Shown one piece after another: positions 59,067 to 64,000 of a stretch of DNA of 64,000 nt (positions within the stretch are counted from its first letter, which is position 1; each line of letters starts with the position of its first letter). Made by a program: the position numbers and the translations under genes. Source of the stretch: Salinibacterium sp. SWN167 (GTDB lineage Bacteria; Actinomycetota; Actinomycetes; Actinomycetales; Microbacteriaceae); NCBI RefSeq assembly GCF_015864665.1, contig NZ_JADYWU010000002.1, positions 124,001 to 188,000 of the forward strand, given 5' to 3'. Below the pieces are notes generated by a model. It did no database searches. It saw only the letters and a list, made by a program, of their open reading frames with translations, and had not been told where the DNA came from.

Positions 59067-61169
59067 GTGAATAACTTTTTGGCGCGCTGGCGCGCCGCAA
59101 ATCGAAGCCCCCGATTCGATAAGGCCACTGGCCAGAAGCGCAAGCTCTGGTCGTTGCGAGACATGCGTGGCGTATCTGCCATGGTCGCTCTCGCGCTTGT
59201 GGTCGGTTCAGGACTGGCAGTTGTTTCTGTCTCCTCCGCCGCCGAAGCCCACACGCCAAGCATCGAAGTTACGTGTGAAGGCGTGACTGTCACTGGCCTC
59301 TATTACGCCGATAGTGGCTCGGGCGAAGGCCAGCAGAACCTCATCAAGTTCCAACTTGAAGGTGGCAAGCAGCAGGTTATTGAGTTCGGCAAGAACGGTT
59401 CGCACTTCTTCGCTTTCCCCAACTCCACTGAGGCTTACACCTTCACCGCCTCGGTAACCGCGTGGAACAACCCCACTAACACGAGCTGGAACCGCACGTG
59501 GACCAAGACGTCCGAGCCCTGCGTTGCGCAGAGCATCGTCAGCGTCACCGCTCCTCGTTGTGAGGTTCCCGGTGGCTCAACCGACATCACGGCAGAGTTC
59601 AAAGATCTCGTCGCGAACCGCACGTACGAAGTAACGCTGTCCGATTCTTCTGGCCACAGCCAGACGGTCAAGTACACGCCGAAGCAGACCACGGGAAGCT
59701 ACACCTGGGAGGGAACGGCTGCCGGCCCCACCTACACCGTCACGATTACTGACACGACTAACCGCTCGCTTGTGGCCTGCAAGACCGTTCATTCGGTTCC
59801 CTGCCCCGAAACCGCTGGTATCGCTATCCTCGCGAACGAATGCACCGTGCCTGGTGAAGGTGCTTCACTCAAGATCAACGTGAGCGATCTCGTTATCGGC
59901 CGTGAGTACCGCATCGACATCATCAATGCCGCTTCCGACGCAGTCGTAGACAGCAACACCTTCACTGCTGATGCGACCAGCGGGGTCTACAACTCACCCG
60001 CAACGCCGTCAGCTACTTACTACGCGACAATCGTTGATACTCGTGAAGCAGACGCGACACCGCTGAAGAGCAGCACGCACACGTTCCTTCCTTGCCCCGG
60101 TGAAATCGGCGGGCTCACCTTGATCGCTACGCAGTGTGACGTTGTTTCCTCTGATGCAGCGGGCGAGATTACGTTCGCCGTTGATGGTTTGGTTCCTGGC
60201 CGCACTTACAACATCGTTATCACCGACGGTTCTCAGCAGCCGGTTCTTTCTGAGAACAACTACGTTGCAACGACCGACCGCTACGACGCCACTCTGACCG
60301 GTCTTGCCGAAGGCAACTACACCGCTACGGTGACGGATGCGGCGCAGTCGGAATACACGAATAGCACTACCGCAACGCTCCTGCCCTGCGCCACCAACGA
60401 GACCACGGTCGAATTGGCTGCAGAGCAGTGCACCGTTCCCGGAGGCGACGCAGCGATCACCGCGACTGTTTCCAACTACGCAGCTGGTCGCGACTACAAG
60501 GTCACGCTTATGCTCGACAACGTTGCAGTCGACGCTCAGTCGCTCGACTCCAGCTCCGGTACCGCTCAGAAGTTCACGTTCGACGGCCTTGAGCCCGACA
60601 ACACCTACCGAGTCGTAGTGACGGACACCAAGTCGAATCCAAGTGTGACCGCCGCAGCAGACATGTACTTGGATGTTTGCCCGCAAATGCCCGCTGTTCT
60701 CGGCTCGCAGGTAGAGTGCACCGCTGGCGGAGATTCGAGCATTGAAGTAACGGCAGACAACCTCTTCATCGGAGAGAACTACACGGTTACCGTAGTCACG
60801 AAGTCGACCGGCGACGCAGTTGAAGGTGTCGCTCCGATCGTCTTCGAAGCCGACATGCCGACTCGAACGATCACAATCGAGAATGTTCCCAACGGGGACA
60901 CCTACATCGTGACTGTTGCAAGTTCCGACATGGAGCTTGTCAGCCAGAGCGAAGTGACACTCGAAGTGTGCGAGCTGCCTACTTTGCCGCTTCCTCCCGA
61001 GGAGCCACCGACCACGGTGCCTTCCTCAGTAGTTGACCTGCCTACCCTGGCATACACAGGCTCGAGCACAATCGTTCCGACACTGGCTGGACTCGGGTTC
61101 CTGCAGCTCGGATTGGTGCTCGTAGGGTTCAGCGTTGCGCGACGACGTTCGGTAGTTCGCGGAAACTGA
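59067..61169 (+). CDS. Sortase-anchored surface protein with about six cysteine-bracketed Ig-like modules (LAYTG)
   Basis: 700 aa. A long signal region (residues 1-48, SAMVALALVVGSGLAVVSVS) is followed by a module starting near Cys68 (VEVTCEGVTVTG-like) and five similar modules starting near residues 165, 258, 356, 453 and 550, spacing 93-98. Each opens with a Cys (PRCEVPGGSTDITAEFKDLV, NECTVPGEGASLKINVSDLV, EQCTVPGGDAAITATVSNYA) and ends with Pro-Cys or Val-Cys, probably one disulfide per module. The C-terminus is a Pro/Glu linker, LAYTGSS near 660, a span and a basic tail: a class E sortase signal. GTG at 59067 with weak GAGAG; ATG at 59163 is an alternative. No adhesion ligand can be named. 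Confidence 0.85.
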   Translation: MNNFLARWRAANRSPRFDKATGQKRKLWSLRDMRGVSAMVALALVVGSGLAVVSVSSAAEAHTPSIEVTCEGVTVTGLYYADSGSGEGQQNLIKFQLEGGKQQVIEFGKNGSHFFAFPNSTEAYTFTASVTAWNNPTNTSWNRTWTKTSEPCVAQSIVSVTAPRCEVPGGSTDITAEFKDLVANRTYEVTLSDSSGHSQTVKYTPKQTTGSYTWEGTAAGPTYTVTITDTTNRSLVACKTVHSVPCPETAGIAILANECTVPGEGASLKINVSDLVIGREYRIDIINAASDAVVDSNTFTADATSGVYNSPATPSATYYATIVDTREADATPLKSSTHTFLPCPGEIGGLTLIATQCDVVSSDAAGEITFAVDGLVPGRTYNIVITDGSQQPVLSENNYVATTDRYDATLTGLAEGNYTATVTDAAQSEYTNSTTATLLPCATNETTVELAAEQCTVPGGDAAITATVSNYAAGRDYKVTLMLDNVAVDAQSLDSSSGTAQKFTFDGLEPDNTYRVVVTDTKSNPSVTAAADMYLDVCPQMPAVLGSQVECTAGGDSSIEVTADNLFIGENYTVTVVTKSTGDAVEGVAPIVFEADMPTRTITIENVPNGDTYIVTVASSDMELVSQSEVTLEVCELPTLPLPPEEPPTTVPSSVVDLPTLAYTGSSTIVPTLAGLGFLQLGLVLVGFSVARRRSVVRGN

Positions 61170-61293
61170 TCCTGACTGTTCGGCGGGCAACCCTAGTTGC
61201 CCGCCGAACTCCCTTTGTGAGGTTTCTCGCACAGCGCACTCGGGCGCTGTGCGATTGGCCGTTAACGGCAAAACTGCAAACTAGGCTCGAATC

Positions 61294-63147
61294 ATGAGCA
61301 CAGTAGGTGGCCCGCGACGCGGTGGCCGAGTCAGCGGTGGAGACTATTCCGCCCAAAAAGCAGAAAACGCTGCAGCCCCCAAGATTCCCCATCTCCTCGG
61401 GCGCATCGCTCAACTCTTTGAGCCTCACAAGCCAGCGCTCACGCTCACCATCACTCTGGTGCTGATCGGCGCCGCCATTAGTGTGTTGCCGCCGCTACTC
61501 ACCAAGCAAGCGTTCGACGAGGGCCTCTTCCCGACAGCAGGAACCCCCAACATCCCGGTGCTGACACAACTCGTCAGCATCATGATCGTGCTCTGGGTAG
61601 CCTCTGCCGCGCTGGGGGTCTGGCAGACCTACCTCACCGCGACAGTAGGTAACAAAGTCATGGGCGCTCTCCGGGTGCGACTCTTCGACCAGCTGCAGCG
61701 TATGGAACTCGCGTTCTTCACCCGCACGAAGACGGGCGTCATCCAATCTCGGCTTCAAAACGATGTCGGTGGAGTTGCGGGCGTCCTCAACAACACCGTG
61801 TCGAGCGTCATCGGCAACACCGTCACCGTGATTGCGGCGTTCATCAGCATGCTTGTGCTTAGCTGGCAGCTCACCGTGGTCGCAATCATCGTGCTCCCCG
61901 GCATTGTGATTGCTCAACGACGTGTCGGACAGATCCGTGCGCGCATCGCTACCAAGACCCAAGAGTCGCTCAGTAACATGACGGCGATCACTCAAGAGTC
62001 ACTGAGCGTCTCGGGGATCCTGCTCTCCAAGAGCTTCAATCAGCAAGACATCGAGACTCAGCGGTACTCCGACGAGAACGAACAGCAGGTCGATCTGCAG
62101 GTGCGCCAGCAGATGAGTGGTCAGTGGTTCTTCGCCATCGTCAACATCTTCCTCTCGGTCATCCCGGCGATTGTCTATATGGTCGCGGCGTACCTTATTA
62201 CTGGTGGCGTTGACGTGACCGCGGGAACGATCGTTGCCTTCACCACCGTGCAGGCGCGCCTCATGTTCCCTCTTCTTGGTCTCATGCGTGTGGCGCTCGA
62301 CCTTCAAACGTCATCGGCACTCTTCGCGCGCATCTTCGAATACCTCGACCTCAAGCCCGCGATTACCGACACGGCTGACGCCCACGAGGTGAACACAGAC
62401 AAGCTCGGAGCGGTCGCTTTCGACAACGTGACGTTCCGCTATCCGGATGCTGACGCATCCACGAGACCCACGCTCGACTCGGTGAGCTTCTCGATTGAGG
62501 CCGGACAGTACGCGGCGTTTGTCGGCCCGTCGGGTGCAGGCAAGACCACGGTGTCTTACCTGATCCCGCGCCTGCACGAAGCGAGTGACGGGCGTGTGCT
62601 CTTTGCCGGGGATGACGTCAAGGACCTCACTCAAGATTCCCTCATTCGAAACATCGGCATAGTGAGCCAAGAGACCTATCTCTTTCACGCGAGCATCGCC
62701 GAGAACCTTTCCTACGCGCGACCGGATGCGACCACCGAGCAGATCGAAGCCGCGGCCCGCGCCGCCAACATCCACGAGACGATCATGTCGTTCCCCGACG
62801 GATATGCGACCACGGTGGGGGAGCGTGGTTACCGACTTTCGGGCGGCGAGAAGCAGCGCATCGCTATTGCCCGCGTGCTGCTCAAAGATCCTGGAGTGCT
62901 GATCCTTGACGAAGCAACGAGTGCGTTGGACTCGATCTCTGAGCGCATCGTGCAAGCCGCTCTCGACACTGCCTCGCGGGGTCGAACGACCATCGCGGTC
63001 GCGCACCGGCTGTCGACCGTACGCTCGGCGGACGTGATCTTCGTTGTCGTCGCCGGCGCGATTGTGGAGCGGGGAACGCACGCTGAGCTGATCACGCGCG
63101 GCGGCGAGTACTCGCGGTTGTATGCGGAGCAGAACCGCACCGACTGA
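61294..63147 (+). CDS. ABC exporter, fused membrane and ATPase domains
   Basis: 617 aa. The type-I exporter membrane domain (about 35-340) has six spans, including LTLTITLVLIGAAISVLPPL and VTVIAAFISMLVLSWQLTVV. The NBD (about 365-617) has Walker A FVGPSGAGKTTVSYLIPRLH, Q-loop GIVSQETYLFHASIAENLSY, signature YRLSGGEKQRIAIARVL, Walker B GVLILDEATSALD, and switch His in VAHRLSTV. The N-terminal GPRRGGRVSGGDYSAQ is a short tail. It is a half-exporter that should work as a homodimer, since no partner lies beside it. Substrate unknown. Confidence 0.92.
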   Translation: MSTVGGPRRGGRVSGGDYSAQKAENAAAPKIPHLLGRIAQLFEPHKPALTLTITLVLIGAAISVLPPLLTKQAFDEGLFPTAGTPNIPVLTQLVSIMIVLWVASAALGVWQTYLTATVGNKVMGALRVRLFDQLQRMELAFFTRTKTGVIQSRLQNDVGGVAGVLNNTVSSVIGNTVTVIAAFISMLVLSWQLTVVAIIVLPGIVIAQRRVGQIRARIATKTQESLSNMTAITQESLSVSGILLSKSFNQQDIETQRYSDENEQQVDLQVRQQMSGQWFFAIVNIFLSVIPAIVYMVAAYLITGGVDVTAGTIVAFTTVQARLMFPLLGLMRVALDLQTSSALFARIFEYLDLKPAITDTADAHEVNTDKLGAVAFDNVTFRYPDADASTRPTLDSVSFSIEAGQYAAFVGPSGAGKTTVSYLIPRLHEASDGRVLFAGDDVKDLTQDSLIRNIGIVSQETYLFHASIAENLSYARPDATTEQIEAAARAANIHETIMSFPDGYATTVGERGYRLSGGEKQRIAIARVLLKDPGVLILDEATSALDSISERIVQAALDTASRGRTTIAVAHRLSTVRSADVIFVVVAGAIVERGTHAELITRGGEYSRLYAEQNRTD

Positions 63148-63293
63148 CGGGTCGCACACATCCTCTCGGAGACCACTGCTGGCCCGGGTGCCGGTGCGGT
63201 GTGCGCTGGGCGTAGGCTGGGGGAGCCCTCGGGGTTGCGGGCATCACATTTTTGCCGCGCCCACAACCGGGCGCTCTCTTAGCTAGGAATCGC

Positions 63294-64000
63294 TTGACTA
63301 CCGTCGTTCATCCCGGTGACTCGCTCTCTGCGCGTCAACGGCTTGTGTATGTTCTCGTGCTTGGTGCGCTCACCGCGCTCGGGCCGTTTACCGTTGACCT
63401 GTACCTGCCCGCGTTCCCGCTCATTGAAGCGGATCTCGACACCACGGCCGCGATTGTGCAGCTCACGTTGACAGCAACGACGCTTGGCTTTGCGCTTGGT
63501 CAACTGATTGTTGGCCCGCTGAGCGACCGGATCGGTCGACGACTGCCGCTTCTCGTTGCCACCAGCGTTCATTTGATGGCGAGTGTCGGCGTTGCCCTCG
63601 CGGCCAACATCGAACTGCTCTTTGTGTTTCGGCTTATCCAAGGAATGGGAGCGGCGGCGGGTGCTGTCGTCACCATGGCAATCGTGCGCGACCTCTTCGG
63701 CGGGCTTCCTCTGGTGCGGATGCTGTCACGCCTTGCCCTCGTGCAGGGGCTAGCGCCCATCTTGGCTCCGCTTATCGGGTCTCAGCTTCTGCTGATCACC
63801 CCCTGGCGTGGAATGTTCGTCTTCTTGGCGGTCTACGCCGGTTTGGTATTGATAGCTGCGTGGTTCCTCATTATCGAAACCTTGCCACCAGCCCGGCGCC
63901 GAGATCTCGGCCACGCTACGGCAGGGCAACGCTACAAGGCGCTCTTCACTGACCGGGTGTTCGTGGGCACGGCGATCATCGCGGGAATGACCTTCTCCGG
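63294..64000 (+). CDS. Bcr/CflA-type MFS drug transporter, 3' end cut by the window edge
   Basis: 235 residues are visible from a TTG at 63294. TAGGAA lies four to nine bases before the TTG, which supports it over later starts. Signs: ALGPFTVDLYLPAFPLIEAD, motif A GPLSDRIGRRLPLLVATSVH after span 2, and FRLIQGMGAAAGAVVTMAIV, then LAPILAPLIGSQLLLITPWR (motif C-like). These fit the 12-span DHA1 Bcr/CflA group that exports drugs such as bicyclomycin or chloramphenicol. It continues past the window. Confidence 0.9.
   Translation, partial: MTTVVHPGDSLSARQRLVYVLVLGALTALGPFTVDLYLPAFPLIEADLDTTAAIVQLTLTATTLGFALGQLIVGPLSDRIGRRLPLLVATSVHLMASVGVALAANIELLFVFRLIQGMGAAAGAVVTMAIVRDLFGGLPLVRMLSRLALVQGLAPILAPLIGSQLLLITPWRGMFVFLAVYAGLVLIAAWFLIIETLPPARRRDLGHATAGQRYKALFTDRVFVGTAIIAGMTFS

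Overview
The window looks like chromosome from a high-GC actinobacterium, most likely of the family Microbacteriaceae. That placement is an inference from GC-rich codon use, the order tRNA-Trp, secE, nusG, rplK, rplA, a long acidic N-terminal extension on NusG, LAYTG cell-wall anchors and several actinobacterial family types. I see no prophage, insertion sequence, integron, CRISPR array or origin.

Layout. Positions 1-9.5 kb: a threonine-degradation cluster (tdh, kbl and a truncated GntR regulator) diverges from an amidohydrolase followed by a complete peptide/nickel-type ABC importer. A GntR-like palindrome lies between the two arms. 9.6-19 kb: a metal-efflux gene with its ArsR regulator, a threonine aldolase, a MarR-controlled drug exporter, two putative secreted proteins, and a hydrolase/TetR pair whose promoter appears leaderless. 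18.8-21 kb: three paralogous lipoproteins in a row, each with the same sequence box exactly 33 nt upstream of its start. 21-31.9 kb: DNA alkylation repair, Lrp regulator plus alanine dehydrogenase, a glutamine-amidotransferase-like hydrolase, an epimerase, a secreted-type nuclease, an oxidoreductase, and a four-domain persulfide/CoA-disulfide reductase.

At 31.96-32.2 kb there is a compact stand-alone transcription unit: a perfect operator-like dyad over the promoter, a strong Shine-Dalgarno sequence, a 27-residue peptide ending in a CxxC motif, and a strong hairpin. It is too short for ordinary gene callers and is the best candidate here for something undescribed. 32.3-40.4 kb: a MaoC-dehydratase pair with murB, an ABC-2 exporter with a NarL-type two-component system, a lipoprotein, a HEAT-repeat protein and an aspartate-type aminotransferase.

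40.5-43.2 kb: a sortase-anchored choice-of-anchor G protein with a 32-bp tandem repeat upstream. 43.2-45.9 kb: tRNA-Trp, secE, nusG, rplK, rplA. 45.9-55.4 kb: acetyltransferase, membrane protein, YqaJ-like nuclease, a membrane protein with a histone H1-like Lys/Ala/Pro tail, a MATE exporter, and a MacB-type ABC system divergent from an OmpR-type two-component system. 55.4-56.8 kb: L10 leader, rplJ, rplL. 57.2-64 kb: a large LuxR regulator divergent from a second LAYTG-anchored surface protein built of about six cysteine-bracketed modules, then an ABC exporter and a truncated Bcr/CflA drug transporter.

Functional names rest on recognisable motifs and overall family resemblance read by eye; no database search was run.
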